A stretch of 64,000 nt of DNA from assembly GCA_018240405.1 (NCBI GenBank), contig JAFEFW010000626.1:1-64000 (forward strand), read 5' to 3'. Of this stretch, positions 30,980 through 39,787 are shown piece by piece. A program made the position numbers and the translations under genes. The notes below the pieces were generated by a model. The model did not search any database, had not been told where the DNA came from, and was given only the letters and a program-made list of their open reading frames with translations. Position 1 is the stretch's first letter, and each line of letters begins with the position of its first letter. The DNA comes from Pseudomonadota bacterium (GTDB lineage: Bacteria > Pseudomonadota > Alphaproteobacteria > Acetobacterales > Acetobacteraceae).

Positions 30980-33900
30980 GCGATGGCTGCCGGAAGGTGC
31001 CAAATATGGAAGGGAAGCTCACCCGGATCGAAGCGCAGGCGCTGGTACTTGCCAACCCAGGTGAAGTGGTTGCCACGTACAACATCGGCTACTGGCAAGA
31101 TCGCGTGGTCCGGCAGGCCGAGGCGCCATAGCGGTAATTCCACTATCGCCTCCTGTACCGCGTGCGGATCAAGGCTGACAGCGACAAGGATGTCGCCCTT
31201 CCCGTAGAATAGGACTTGATCGTTGGCGGCTGGATAAAAGCGCACGCCTAGGTGGCTCTGCAGCGAGGGATACAGCCGCCGCAACCGATTTAGTGTGGTA
31301 ATCTCGGCGATGATGTTACCATCAGCGTCGTAGTCGCGTGGCCTCAGCTCATATTTTTCTGAATCAAGATATTCCTCGCGCCCTGGTAGCGGGGCTGATT
31401 CGCAAATTTCGAACCCGGAATACATGCCCCATAGCCCCGATAGTGTCGTTGCAAGTGCCGCCCGAATGAGGAATCCAGGTCGGCCGGCGGTCTGCAGGTA
31501 CACCGGATTGATATCCGGTGTGTTCACAAAAAAGTTGGGACGGAAAAAGCCGGCAACCGGTGGTGCCGCAAGCTCGGTCAAGTATTCTATGATTTCCTGC
31601 TTGGTGTTGCGCCACGTGAAGTAGGTATAGGACTGGCTGAAACCAATTTTTGCCAGGCGATACATCAGTTTCGGCCGGGTAAATGCTTCTGCCAGGAACA
31701 ACACGTCGGGATGCCGGCTTTGAATATCGGCTATCATCCACTGCCAGAACGGAAGCGGCTTGGTGTGTGGGTTATCGACCCGAAAAATCCGTACGCCTTC
31801 ATCGACCCAAAATTGAATCGCATCGCGCAGCGCCAGCCACACCGCTGGAAACGATGCCTTACCGTAGAAGTCCGGATTAACAATATCCTCATACTTTTTT
31901 GGCGGGTTTTCGGCGTACCGCATCGACCCATCGGGCCGCCAGCGGAACCAGTCACGGTGCTCCGTGAGCCAAGGATGGTCCGGTGCACACTGCACGGCGA
32001 AATCGAGCGCGATTTCAAGCCCATGACCCCGCGCCGCTACGACCAGTGCGCGGAAATCATCCAGCGTACCAAGCTGCGGATGCACCGCGTCATGGCCACC
32101 AGCAGCGCTTCCGATGGCATAGGGGCTGCCAACATCGCCAGGCGCAGCACGCAGGCTGTTGTTGCGGCCCTTGCGGTTGACCGTACCAATCGGATGGATT
32201 GGTGGAAAGTACAACACATCAAAACCCATTGCCTGGATGGCGGGCAGCCGCTCAATGACGCTGCGGAACGTGCCGTGCACCTGTGGGTCGTGGGTAGCAG
32301 AGCGAGGGAATAGCTCGTACCAACTGGCAAATGCAGCTGTGGGCCGATCGGCCCTAACGGCGTGTTCGGCACTGCGCACAACAAAGGGCCGACCAGTTGC
32401 CACGCGCATTTCCGCCATAGTCTCGGGCGATGTCATTGCCTCAGTATCAGGCTGCGAACCCAGTCGCTTCAGCGGCTCCCCAAGGCCTTTCCGCCAAACT
32501 TGCTGGAGCAATTGCCGCGCCTCTTCCGCTTCCAGCGACACGTCCTGCCCGGCAGCCTGCTTGGCGCTCAGGTCATGGATCAGGCTCCCCCATTGGTCCC
32601 ACCAGGCTTCGACCGCGAAGTGGTAGAGCCCGTTTCGATCGGGCACGACGGTGGCAGTCCAGCGATCGTTCCCCTCCAGGCGCATCGGATATCGTGTCCA
32701 AACATCCTGGTCTGCAGAACGCCACAGAAGGTCGGCAGCCAAAAGATCGTGGCCGTCGAAAATGATGTCCGCCGTGACGGCAACAGGACGTCCGACCTCA
32801 GTCTTGACTGGGAAGTCGCCACCAGGAACCGCCGGCTCAACGGCTTCAATGCCAATGCGTCGTACCGCAGCCCAGTTTGCGCTCAAGTCCGGTGCCGGAA
32901 GCGGAGCTATGTCCGCTGTGCGCCGGCAGTCTAGGATCCGCACTTCGCCCGGGTACAATGGAGATGTTGCCGCTCCTGGATCGGCCAGAGCAAACGGTGC
33001 TCCGGCCGAAGGTGGGAGCACCGGAGCGACAAATCCGACATGCTGCGCATGAATAGTGTCGGGGTTGACCAGCACTAGGCTCGCCTCGGGGGCCTCCCGA
33101 ATATCGGCGGCGGGACTGCGCAGCCACGTTGTAACCGGACTTTCCGGGCTGACGAGTGGACGGATCAGGCACGGCTCCGCTTCCATCTCCACCGTTCGAA
33201 TGGCAGCGGCGATGTCGGCGGACAGATCAACCGGAGCTTCGGCGCGCGCCGCCTCCATGTCGTCTGGCGTGCCGCTGATGGCGTCAAAGGGTCGAGCACT
33301 TGCATATTCGAAGCCCATAGGCACAAACAGTCCGGCGCCGGTGGCAGCGCCAATGCTAAGGGCGAGACGATAGGCGACCGGAATGTCGGCATCCGGCGAA
33401 AGGCGATGCACCAACCGGTCCTGAAAGGACGGTTCCGGGGAGGATAATGGCGGCGCGACGGCATGTAAGCTTGCGTATTCGTCGAAGAACCACGCTGCCC
33501 GCCCATCCCACCAAGCCGCGGACGAGCAGGTGCGGTCAAAGCCTAAACCGCTTAAGCCCGGGACGGTCGCTCTCGGCACGCCCGGCGTCCACGCGATTAG
33601 TGTGGCGTTCGGCTGCTCCGCCGATACTGCGGATGCCAAGTCGCGCCAGAAGCGACGAGGGACGCGATCCAGCCCCATGCAGCGGAAGCCAGCCACACCC
33701 GTCTGCAACAGACGAGTGGCTTGGGCGATCCACCAATCTGATAATCCGTCCGCCTGGGAGGCCCAACCAGCGCGGGGGACGGCTACGTCTAGCCGCGTAG
33801 GCTGTCGCCGAGGGTCAGGTGCGATATCAGCTTCAGCACCAAACCAGTCTGGGTGACGTTGGTGTACTGGGGCGTCCGCGGCGACCTGATCAGGCGTCAT

Positions 33901-34248
33901 GTCGAGCAGCAGGCGAAGCCCGACAGCGTCAGCCGCCCGCACGGCCCAGGCTATGCCGTCCCAGGCCGGGCCGTCAAAGCCAAGCCGTGGGTGCAAACGA
34001 TCGAACGTCGCGTGGACAAAAATATCACCGCTGCCGCCAGGCTCGAAGGGTGGCGCTAAGCAGACCGAACGAAACCCCATGCCGGCGATGTGGTCGAACC
34101 AGCGCGACCACTCCCTCAGCGGGCCAGCGACCAGAGGGTGAAGATGATAAATCCCGGACAGGCTACGAACGGCCGGCGGCCGTGTTTGCGTGTCAACTTG
34201 CGGCGCGCTTCTGGCGAACCGTTGGGAACCGGGCTGAGGCACATTCAT
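30976..34248 (-). CDS. glgE: GlgE maltosyltransferase with an N-terminal degenerate GH13 domain
   Basis: GlgE adds maltose from maltose 1-phosphate to alpha-1,4-glucan. Canonical GlgE (about 650 residues) begins near residue 465 with RIGIEAVEPAVPGGDFPVK and contains PIHPIGTVNRKGRNN, nucleophile VRIFRVDNPHTKPLPFW and acid FLAEAFTRPKLMYRL. The first 455 residues form another amylase-like domain (SGIYHLHPLVAGPL, FDHIAGMGFRSVCLAPPFEPGGSGD). There the position of the usual nucleophile Asp in GFRxD is Met192, and the acid position reads LIAWTPG without Glu. This half is probably non-catalytic. An ATG at 34248 or the adjacent GTG at 34251 could start translation. It is the first gene of the glucan operon. 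Confidence 0.95.
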   Translation of the reverse strand: MNVPQPGSQRFARSAPQVDTQTRPPAVRSLSGIYHLHPLVAGPLREWSRWFDHIAGMGFRSVCLAPPFEPGGSGDIFVHATFDRLHPRLGFDGPAWDGIAWAVRAADAVGLRLLLDMTPDQVAADAPVHQRHPDWFGAEADIAPDPRRQPTRLDVAVPRAGWASQADGLSDWWIAQATRLLQTGVAGFRCMGLDRVPRRFWRDLASAVSAEQPNATLIAWTPGVPRATVPGLSGLGFDRTCSSAAWWDGRAAWFFDEYASLHAVAPPLSSPEPSFQDRLVHRLSPDADIPVAYRLALSIGAATGAGLFVPMGFEYASARPFDAISGTPDDMEAARAEAPVDLSADIAAAIRTVEMEAEPCLIRPLVSPESPVTTWLRSPAADIREAPEASLVLVNPDTIHAQHVGFVAPVLPPSAGAPFALADPGAATSPLYPGEVRILDCRRTADIAPLPAPDLSANWAAVRRIGIEAVEPAVPGGDFPVKTEVGRPVAVTADIIFDGHDLLAADLLWRSADQDVWTRYPMRLEGNDRWTATVVPDRNGLYHFAVEAWWDQWGSLIHDLSAKQAAGQDVSLEAEEARQLLQQVWRKGLGEPLKRLGSQPDTEAMTSPETMAEMRVATGRPFVVRSAEHAVRADRPTAAFASWYELFPRSATHDPQVHGTFRSVIERLPAIQAMGFDVLYFPPIHPIGTVNRKGRNNSLRAAPGDVGSPYAIGSAAGGHDAVHPQLGTLDDFRALVVAARGHGLEIALDFAVQCAPDHPWLTEHRDWFRWRPDGSMRYAENPPKKYEDIVNPDFYGKASFPAVWLALRDAIQFWVDEGVRIFRVDNPHTKPLPFWQWMIADIQSRHPDVLFLAEAFTRPKLMYRLAKIGFSQSYTYFTWRNTKQEIIEYLTELAAPPVAGFFRPNFFVNTPDINPVYLQTAGRPGFLIRAALATTLSGLWGMYSGFEICESAPLPGREEYLDSEKYELRPRDYDADGNIIAEITTLNRLRRLYPSLQSHLGVRFYPAANDQVLFYGKGDILVAVSLDPHAVQEAIVELPLWRLGLPDHAILPVADVVRGNHFTWVGKYQRLRFDPGELPFHIWHLPAAIA

Positions 34249-34345
34249 CACGCGCCCATAACGCCCCGCGCAGGCAGCAGTTGCGGGGGGCTCTAGTCGA
34301 GTACTACGCGAGGTAGCTTCACACCCGCGTTATTGCAAAGACAAT

Positions 34346-34366
34346 CCGGGCGCCAAGCTGGCCCGG
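34346..34366. terminator. GC-rich hairpin upstream of glgE and downstream of the 63-residue ORF
   Basis: CCGGGC(G)CCA pairs with TGGCCCGG around a three-base loop AGC, with one bulged G. It lies 76 bp beyond the stop of the small minus-strand gene and about 100 bp before glgE. It has no clear U-tract in either direction. It could end the small gene's transcript or sit in the glgE leader. Confidence 0.35.
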
Positions 34367-34441
34367 GGGCAGGCCGACATTACTGCGTCAAGTCCGGAGC
34401 AAGGATGCACTATGACCAGTAGAATTGCTCAGAGCGCAGCT

Positions 34442-34633
34442 TCACGCTGCGAAAGCGTTCCGCGCTGACCGGTTGGGGCGTGCTGCCTCGCTGTTAACCC
34501 GCTCAGCATCGATCTGCCGGATCTCCTTGTAGATCTCGTCCGTCACCGCGCGCGGCGGCAGCGAAAACCACTGCTCCTCAGAAAAACGGCTTTTTGCCCG
34601 GTTGTAGGCTTCCTCAACAATCCGATCGCTCAT
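34442..34633 (-). CDS. Small conserved-looking hypothetical protein (63 aa)
   Basis: From the ATG at 34633 the frame gives MSDRIVEEAYNRAKSRF, then EEQWFSLPPRAVTDEIYKEIRQIDAE and a basic tail. A good Shine-Dalgarno (AGGAGC) lies 8 bases before this ATG, whereas the longer open frame to 34741 lacks one and would overlap the divergent regulator. The charged, helical sequence resembles short hypothetical proteins I associate with alphaproteobacteria, with no assigned function. It is divergent from the MucR-like gene, and the 114 bp between them are rich in A/T runs. Confidence 0.65.
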   Translation of the reverse strand: MSDRIVEEAYNRAKSRFSEEQWFSLPPRAVTDEIYKEIRQIDAERVNSEAARPNRSARNAFAA

Positions 34634-34747
34634 CGCAAAATCGCTCCTGATCCGCACCAACGCAAACCGATGGTTGACCGATAAAAAAATCCTAATAGAA
34701 CGTGAAAAAAACGTCAAAACTCCATTTCGTTGGGGGATCACCCACCC

Positions 34748-35275
34748 ATGGCTGGCTCGGACACATATATCCTGACACTCGCCTCACAGATTGTGACAGC
34801 GCATGTCAGCCACAATGCAGTGGTTACCGGCGTAATTCCGGCCTTGATAACGAGTGTTTACAACACATTAGCTGATCTTAGTGGGTCAGAGGCACACCCC
34901 TCCCGGCCTTACGTGCACACTCACGGCGATAATATCGTGCGGCATGGCGACCGCGACGCGCATGCCCCCACCCGAACTACCTCCAGCTCCTCACGTGCGA
35001 GCAGGGCTTATATGCATCCGATCTATGGCCAGACGGTATTCGACGACCACCTCGTGTGCATGGAAGACGGCCTCAGCATGAAGATGCTAAAGCGGCACCT
35101 GCAGACAGTGCACGGGATGACGCCGCAGGAGTACCGGGCGAAATGGGGCTTGCCGCTGGACTATCCGATGGTGGCATCAGACTATGCCAAACTCCGATCC
35201 AACCTCGCGCTCGAAAGCGGCCTCGGCCTTAAACCGGAGGCGCGCACGGGACGCGGCGGGCGTGGAGTCCGCTAA
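34748..35275 (+). CDS. MucR/Ros-family zinc-finger transcriptional regulator
   Basis: The last 80 residues match the Ros/MucR family: IYGQTVFDDHLVCMEDGLSMKMLKRHLQTVHGMTPQEYRAKWGLPLDYPMVASDYA in successive conserved pieces. The putative zinc ligands are C104, D107, H117 and H122, spaced as in Ros (C-x2-C/D-x9-H-x4-H) with Asp replacing the second Cys, as in several MucR proteins. The N-terminal region is the oligomerisation part. MucR proteins bind A/T-rich DNA and control exopolysaccharide, motility and cell-cycle genes. I use the ATG at 34748; an in-frame TTG at 34730 is also open. The A/T-rich divergent promoter suggests autoregulation. Confidence 0.9.
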   Translation: MAGSDTYILTLASQIVTAHVSHNAVVTGVIPALITSVYNTLADLSGSEAHPSRPYVHTHGDNIVRHGDRDAHAPTRTTSSSSRASRAYMHPIYGQTVFDDHLVCMEDGLSMKMLKRHLQTVHGMTPQEYRAKWGLPLDYPMVASDYAKLRSNLALESGLGLKPEARTGRGGRGVR

Positions 35276-35280
35276 CCCGG

Positions 35281-36831
35281 CTAACCAAGGGTTGCTACTA
35301 AATCCCGGACAGCCGATGGCCAGTCGCCGGGCGACGGCTGCCGGTAGAGGCGAGCTGTGGGATACCAAGGGCTGGTAGTACGCGTCAGCAACCACCGAAA
35401 ATCAGGATTAAACGGCAGCAAAATCCGAACCGGATGCGCTAGCGCGCCGGCAAGATGAGCAACGGCTGTATCGACCGTCACCACCTCATCCAGGCACGAA
35501 ATCAGCGCCGCAGTATCTGCAAAATCGACTAGCGCATGATCATGCAGATGCACATGCGGCGCTTCGGCCGCCAGCCACGCACGATCTCCCTCGCGGATTT
35601 CGCTCTGCAGACAATGCCATTCAGCATCCACCAGATCAAATGCGGGTGCCAGTAATGCAGCCGGTACAGCAGAGCGGCCATAGCTATGGGCAGAGCCTGA
35701 CCAGGCCACACCAATTCGCCGTCGACGCCCCGGGCCCAGGCGGTCTCGCCACCTGACCAGCCGCACTTGCGGGACGGCCAGATAGGGCACGCCCGCGGGA
35801 ACGTGAGAAAGCGTCGTCCGAAACGCCAGTGGCAGACTCATGACTGGCGTACGCAGATCAACATCCGGCACCGGGTCATCGGTGCTTATAACCTGCGATG
35901 CCGACGGCATCGCACGCACCAGCTCGACGAGATCAGGGTAAACCTGCACCAGCACCGTCGCGCCACATTCGGCCAGCAGCGACACGTACCGGATGAACTG
36001 GATGACGTCGCCTCGCCCCTGCTCGGCCAGTATCAATACACGCTTACCAGCCAACTTGTCTGGATCGATGATGGTTGCGCCTGGCGGCAGAGGATCGTTC
36101 CCGGCATCCTCCCAACGGCTTTCATAAGCTTGCCAGCCTTCTTCAAACTGGCCGGTCAGCAGCAGCGCCAGCGCCAGATTGCTCCGGACCGCAGGTTGAT
36201 CCGGATGGAGAGCCAAAAAGCGCCGGCACGATTCGATCGCGGCCTGCGGATCACCTACAGCCATCAAACAGCGGCCGATCTCCTTGGTAAGATCGGCGAT
36301 CTTGTCCAAAGGCGCATCTGGCGGGGCAGCCTGCTCTGCGCGCCGCAACGTTGCCAGAGCCTCTGCCCACCGATCCTGCTTTGCCAGCAGTGTACCCAGG
36401 TTGAACAGCGCCGGCGCATGCGCAGGCTCCAATGTAATCGCTCTGGAATACGCCTCGATGGCCGCTTCAGGCTGATCCAGGTTCTTGTGGATTGTGCCGA
36501 GGGTGTTGAACTGGTCGGCGTTAGCGGGCGACAGATCAATGGCCCGGTAGCTGGCAGCCAGCGCATCGTCATATCGCGATAGTCCCAGGTATGCCGATGC
36601 GAGGTTGGACTGCAGCAGAGCGACATCCGGCTGCTCCGCCGCAGCACGCAACAAAAAGGGTAAGGCGTCCTTGTAGCGGCTCTGCCGGATCAAAACGACA
36701 CCCAGCAGATGGAGCGCATCGAAATGACGCGGTTGGCGCCGAATAAGGCGGCGGCATGCCTCTTCCGCCGACTTTAGGTCTCGGGCGGCGAAGTGCCGCG
36801 CCGCCGCGCTTATACTGGCCCCGTCCGCCAC
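35281..36831 (-). CDS. TPR protein with C-terminal glycosyltransferase-like domain
   Basis: Residues about 10-240 contain at least five tetratricopeptide repeats (DALHLLGVVLIRQSRYKDALPFL, ALFNLGTLLAKQDRWAEALATL, and an AYESRWED unit at the end). The C-terminal 250 residues (KRVLILAEQGRGDVIQFIRYVSLLAE, IGVAWSGSAHSYGRSAVPAALLAP, VDTAVAHLAGALAHPVRILLPFNPDFRWL) have the heptosyltransferase/GT-B-like pattern common in TPR glycosyltransferase proteins of alphaproteobacteria. A role in protein or surface-polysaccharide glycosylation is inferred. The frame runs up to a GTG at 36885 inside the ThDP gene, but a GTG at 36831 with AGGG before it avoids the overlap and is preferred. Confidence 0.85.
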   Translation of the reverse strand: MADGASISAAARHFAARDLKSAEEACRRLIRRQPRHFDALHLLGVVLIRQSRYKDALPFLLRAAAEQPDVALLQSNLASAYLGLSRYDDALAASYRAIDLSPANADQFNTLGTIHKNLDQPEAAIEAYSRAITLEPAHAPALFNLGTLLAKQDRWAEALATLRRAEQAAPPDAPLDKIADLTKEIGRCLMAVGDPQAAIESCRRFLALHPDQPAVRSNLALALLLTGQFEEGWQAYESRWEDAGNDPLPPGATIIDPDKLAGKRVLILAEQGRGDVIQFIRYVSLLAECGATVLVQVYPDLVELVRAMPSASQVISTDDPVPDVDLRTPVMSLPLAFRTTLSHVPAGVPYLAVPQVRLVRWRDRLGPGRRRRIGVAWSGSAHSYGRSAVPAALLAPAFDLVDAEWHCLQSEIREGDRAWLAAEAPHVHLHDHALVDFADTAALISCLDEVVTVDTAVAHLAGALAHPVRILLPFNPDFRWLLTRTTSPWYPTARLYRQPSPGDWPSAVRDLVATLG

Positions 36832-36847
36832 ATCGTCGCCCTGCGGA

Positions 36848-38554
36848 TCAGGTTCCCGCCGGCTCGGGAGGCGCAGTACCGGCACGTAAGTCTGCGATTG
36901 TCGCGCGCGTGGTGATCTGATCCGGGTTCATTCGCAGTTCGATCAGTGCCGGCTTGCCACTTTCGACCGCCCGACGGAAAGCCGGGGTAAACGCGGCTGT
37001 CTCGCTCACCACCTCGCCGTGGCCGCCATAGGCTTCGATCAACCGAGCAAAATCGGGATTGGTCAGGCTGGTGCCCGACACGCGCCAGGGATAGGCTCGC
37101 TCCTGATGCATGCGGATCGTGCCGTACATCTGGTTGTTGAAGACCAGGACAACCGGGGCGACACCGTGGTGGAAGGCTGTTGCGATTTCCTGACCAGTCA
37201 TCATAAAGCCGCCGTCGCCGACCAGGCTGACCACCATCCGGTTAGGAAATGTGATCTTAGCGCCGATAGCGGCTGGCACGCTGTAGCCCATGGCACCGTT
37301 GGTCGGGCCAACATACCGCTGGTTCTCAGAGAAGTTCAGAAAGCGCGTCGCCCAGCCGGCGAAATTGCCGGCATCCGTTGTTACAATCGCATCTGGTGCC
37401 AGAAGACCCTCCAGCTCTCGCATCACTGTCCCCAGGTTTAGCGCCCCCTGATAGTTCGGCACGGCGCGCTGTGCTTCACGCAGGGATCGCAAATCCGTTG
37501 TCCATTGTGCCCAGGCCGGCTCGACCGGCTCAAGGGCGGCGGCAGCCAGTGCAAAGGTATTCAAGTCGGAGACTATGCCCAACGCGGTGTGGAAGACACG
37601 GCCGATCTCACTGCCATCTGGGAGAACCTGGACGATGGGCACGCTGCCGGCGAGGTCGAGCAGCGTGTAGCCTTGGGTCACAGCGTCGCCGAGCCGACTG
37701 CCAATCGCCAACACCAGGTCCGCAGTCCGGAATTTTGCGATCAGACCTGGATCGGATCCCACGCCTAGGTCGCCAGCGAAGTTGCCGAGCGTGCCGTCGT
37801 AATGGGCCTGACGGCGAAAGCCGACCGTCACCGGAAGATTATTGTCGAGCAGGAATCGGTGCAGTGCCGCCCGGCCCGCCGCTGTCCAGCAGGAGCCGCC
37901 CACGACAGCTACTGGCCGTTTCGCCTTCGCCAGCATTCCACGCATCTGCTGCAACGCCGCAGGGTCGGGAAATGCCGGGGAGATGGTACGCCGCGGTAGA
38001 TCGGGTACGTCGATGTGGTCCTTCTGCATCTCCTCGGACAGTGCAATGACAACCGGTCCGGGACGGCCCGTGGTTGCAACATCGACAGCATGCGCAACAA
38101 CTTCGGGAATTCGTTTGGCATGATCGATCTGGGTTACCCATTTCGCCAATGGGGCGAACATCTGGCGGTAGTCCACCTCCTGGAACGCGTCGCGGCCGGC
38201 ATCCTCATGAGCGATCTGGCCGACGAACAGCAGCATCGGCGTGCTGTCCTGGAACGCAACATGAACGCCAATAGAGCCGTGGCAGGCGCCCGGCCCCCGC
38301 GTGACGAAGGCCGCAGCGGGACGGCCGGTCAACTTGCCATACGCCTCGGCCATGTTCACCGCACCTGCCTCAAAACGGCAGGTAACCATTTTCAGCCGGG
38401 ATTGCTGATCGTATAGCCCGTCCAATGCATCGAGGAAACTTTCACCCGGTACCTCAAAAATATGGTCGATACCCTGCGCGGCCAGAGCATCCGCAAGAAC
38501 CCTTCCTCCGTGGCGTGGTGCACCCTCACCTCTTCTCACCTGCGCACGATCCAT
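36848..38554 (-). CDS. Thiamine-diphosphate-dependent enzyme, acetolactate-synthase-like
   Basis: The 568-residue product has the three-domain layout of the acetolactate synthase/benzoylformate decarboxylase family: N-terminal pyrimidine domain (IDHIFEVPGESFLDALDGL; catalytic Glu region CRFEAGAVNMAEAYGKLTG), a central domain (VAVVGGSCW), and a C-terminal PP domain with the ThDP motif from GDGGFMMTGQEI to FNNQ. The exact reaction is uncertain. No small regulatory subunit (ilvH) is adjacent, which argues against the standard branched-chain enzyme. GGGGATG precedes the ATG. The downstream TPR gene starts within tens of bases. Confidence 0.88.
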   Translation of the reverse strand: MDRAQVRRGEGAPRHGGRVLADALAAQGIDHIFEVPGESFLDALDGLYDQQSRLKMVTCRFEAGAVNMAEAYGKLTGRPAAAFVTRGPGACHGSIGVHVAFQDSTPMLLFVGQIAHEDAGRDAFQEVDYRQMFAPLAKWVTQIDHAKRIPEVVAHAVDVATTGRPGPVVIALSEEMQKDHIDVPDLPRRTISPAFPDPAALQQMRGMLAKAKRPVAVVGGSCWTAAGRAALHRFLLDNNLPVTVGFRRQAHYDGTLGNFAGDLGVGSDPGLIAKFRTADLVLAIGSRLGDAVTQGYTLLDLAGSVPIVQVLPDGSEIGRVFHTALGIVSDLNTFALAAAALEPVEPAWAQWTTDLRSLREAQRAVPNYQGALNLGTVMRELEGLLAPDAIVTTDAGNFAGWATRFLNFSENQRYVGPTNGAMGYSVPAAIGAKITFPNRMVVSLVGDGGFMMTGQEIATAFHHGVAPVVLVFNNQMYGTIRMHQERAYPWRVSGTSLTNPDFARLIEAYGGHGEVVSETAAFTPAFRRAVESGKPALIELRMNPDQITTRATIADLRAGTAPPEPAGT

Positions 38555-38742
38555 AGATGTTCATCCCCGGCAAAACCCTGCCACCCAGAATAGGCGGCGC
38601 CGCGAACGCCGTCACCCCGGCCGTCGCCTCTAAATTTCGATAACAGAATTTTTAAGTCTGCCATGAAGTTACCACTTATTGTCCCGATTCCCGCCGTCGT
38701 CGCCATAAACAGTTTCCGGTACAGAAACAGGAGTGCCTCAGT

Positions 38743-39024
38743 ATGCCTCGCAGTATCGCTTGGCGGGAAATCGACAGTATTGCCCGCGCGCAACTGAGTT
38801 TGCTGAATCAGCTGGGTGATATGATGAGGCTGACCCCCGACGACCGTCGCAGGGCGCTGAATCTGAACGACCGTGAATGGCATGACTGGACCGACTTCCT
38901 GACCCGGCAGTCCGCACTGCCATCCAGGCCTACACTGCCGGACATGCTACAACGTGTGGCTCACGTCGCATTTAATCTCTGCCTGGTAGCGGAGATTGGT
39001 ACCGGCATCGATGTGCGTGGATGA
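38743..39024 (+). CDS. Small helical protein, weakly like Xre/MbcA/ParS-type antitoxin N-terminal domains
   Basis: The 93-residue product (MPRSIAWREIDSIARAQLSL; LTPDDRRRALNLNDREWHDW; LPDMLQRVAHVAFNLCLVAEI) is predicted to be all helical. The middle and end recall the L-T-x-E-x-R-x-x-L-L ... L-x-R-I pattern seen in the helix-turn-helix part of MbcA/ParS/Xre antitoxins. No toxin gene with an RES or similar fold lies beside it. A GGAGTG-like site lies about 10 bases upstream. It may be a free-standing regulator, and homology is weak. Confidence 0.5.
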   Translation: MPRSIAWREIDSIARAQLSLLNQLGDMMRLTPDDRRRALNLNDREWHDWTDFLTRQSALPSRPTLPDMLQRVAHVAFNLCLVAEIGTGIDVRG

Positions 39025-39109
39025 ACGTCGCCGATTCGCAGATCGATCGTCACTTCGGGAAGGAGACGACCTGCGCTAAGAAAGCGTTGGCTAGGTGACG
39101 GAGGCGACG

Positions 39110-39358
39110 ATGAAGGCAATCTTCGTGCAGATCAAATGCGACATGGGTACTGCGTATCAGGTTGCGCGGGACGCCGCCGACACCATCCCGGAGCTGTCGG
39201 AACTGTTTTCGACCTCTGGCCAGTACGACCTGCTGGGCAAGTTCTATCTGGAGAATGACCAGGACATTGGGCTGTTTGTGACCGAGAAGATCCAGACCCT
39301 AGCAGGTGTAAAAGACACATACACATTGATTACCTTCAACGCTTTTAGCGGCAGGTAA
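39110..39358 (+). CDS. Stand-alone Lrp/AsnC ligand-binding (RAM) domain protein
   Basis: The protein (82 residues from the ATG at 39110) is only the regulation-of-amino-acid-metabolism domain of Lrp/AsnC regulators: MKAIFVQIKCDMGTAYQVAR, ELSELFSTSGQYDLLGKFYLEND and VKDTYTLITFNAF. There is no DNA-binding half, so it cannot act as a classical Lrp. Such proteins form ring oligomers that bind amino acids. GGAGG lies 6-7 bases before the ATG; the in-frame GTG at 39095 is less likely. It is near an acetolactate-synthase-like gene and livHMGF, but no link is shown. Confidence 0.9.
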   Translation: MKAIFVQIKCDMGTAYQVARDAADTIPELSELFSTSGQYDLLGKFYLENDQDIGLFVTEKIQTLAGVKDTYTLITFNAFSGR

Positions 39359-39644
39359 CGCCCGAGAAGATCTGCTTTGGCTAAGCGCAGGGCGGAGCCC
39401 TGGCAGGGTGGTTTCGCGAAACGTGCGACTGTTCGCGTTAGGGCGTTCGTTCCCGCTGTACATGTTACCTAACCTTAGGTTGTATTCCGATACGCTGTTG
39501 CGGATGGTTTGCGCAACCGACGCCAGCGAATGACGTAGCGCGCGATCGATCATCGGCTTTCTAATCCCACCAGCCGCCATCGTGTCCCGATGCACGGTCG
39601 GTCCGGTGCATCAGGCCAGCCGGATTTGCACGCCTGTCGAACTA

Positions 39645-39653
39645 TGTGGATAA
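39645..39653 (-). promoter_or_regulatory. Consensus DnaA box
   Basis: TGTGGATAA is the reverse complement of the consensus DnaA box TTATCCACA. It lies in the gene-free region upstream of livH. A single 9-mer can occur by chance, so weight comes only from its neighbour at 39779. Confidence 0.4.
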
Positions 39654-39778
39654 CCTGGGTTGCGTGGCCACTTGCAGAGCACGCGCGCGTTGGCTGTTAG
39701 CGATGTATGCGTGACATCCTGTTCATCTACACGCTCATCCCAAGCCTCGACTCGCCCTATCTACCGGCCTTATCAGGG

Positions 39779-39787
39779 TTATCCACC
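39779..39787 (+). promoter_or_regulatory. Near-consensus DnaA box
   Basis: TTATCCACC differs from TTATCCACA at the last base. It is 125 bp from, and in opposite orientation to, the consensus box at 39645-39653. Confidence 0.35.
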
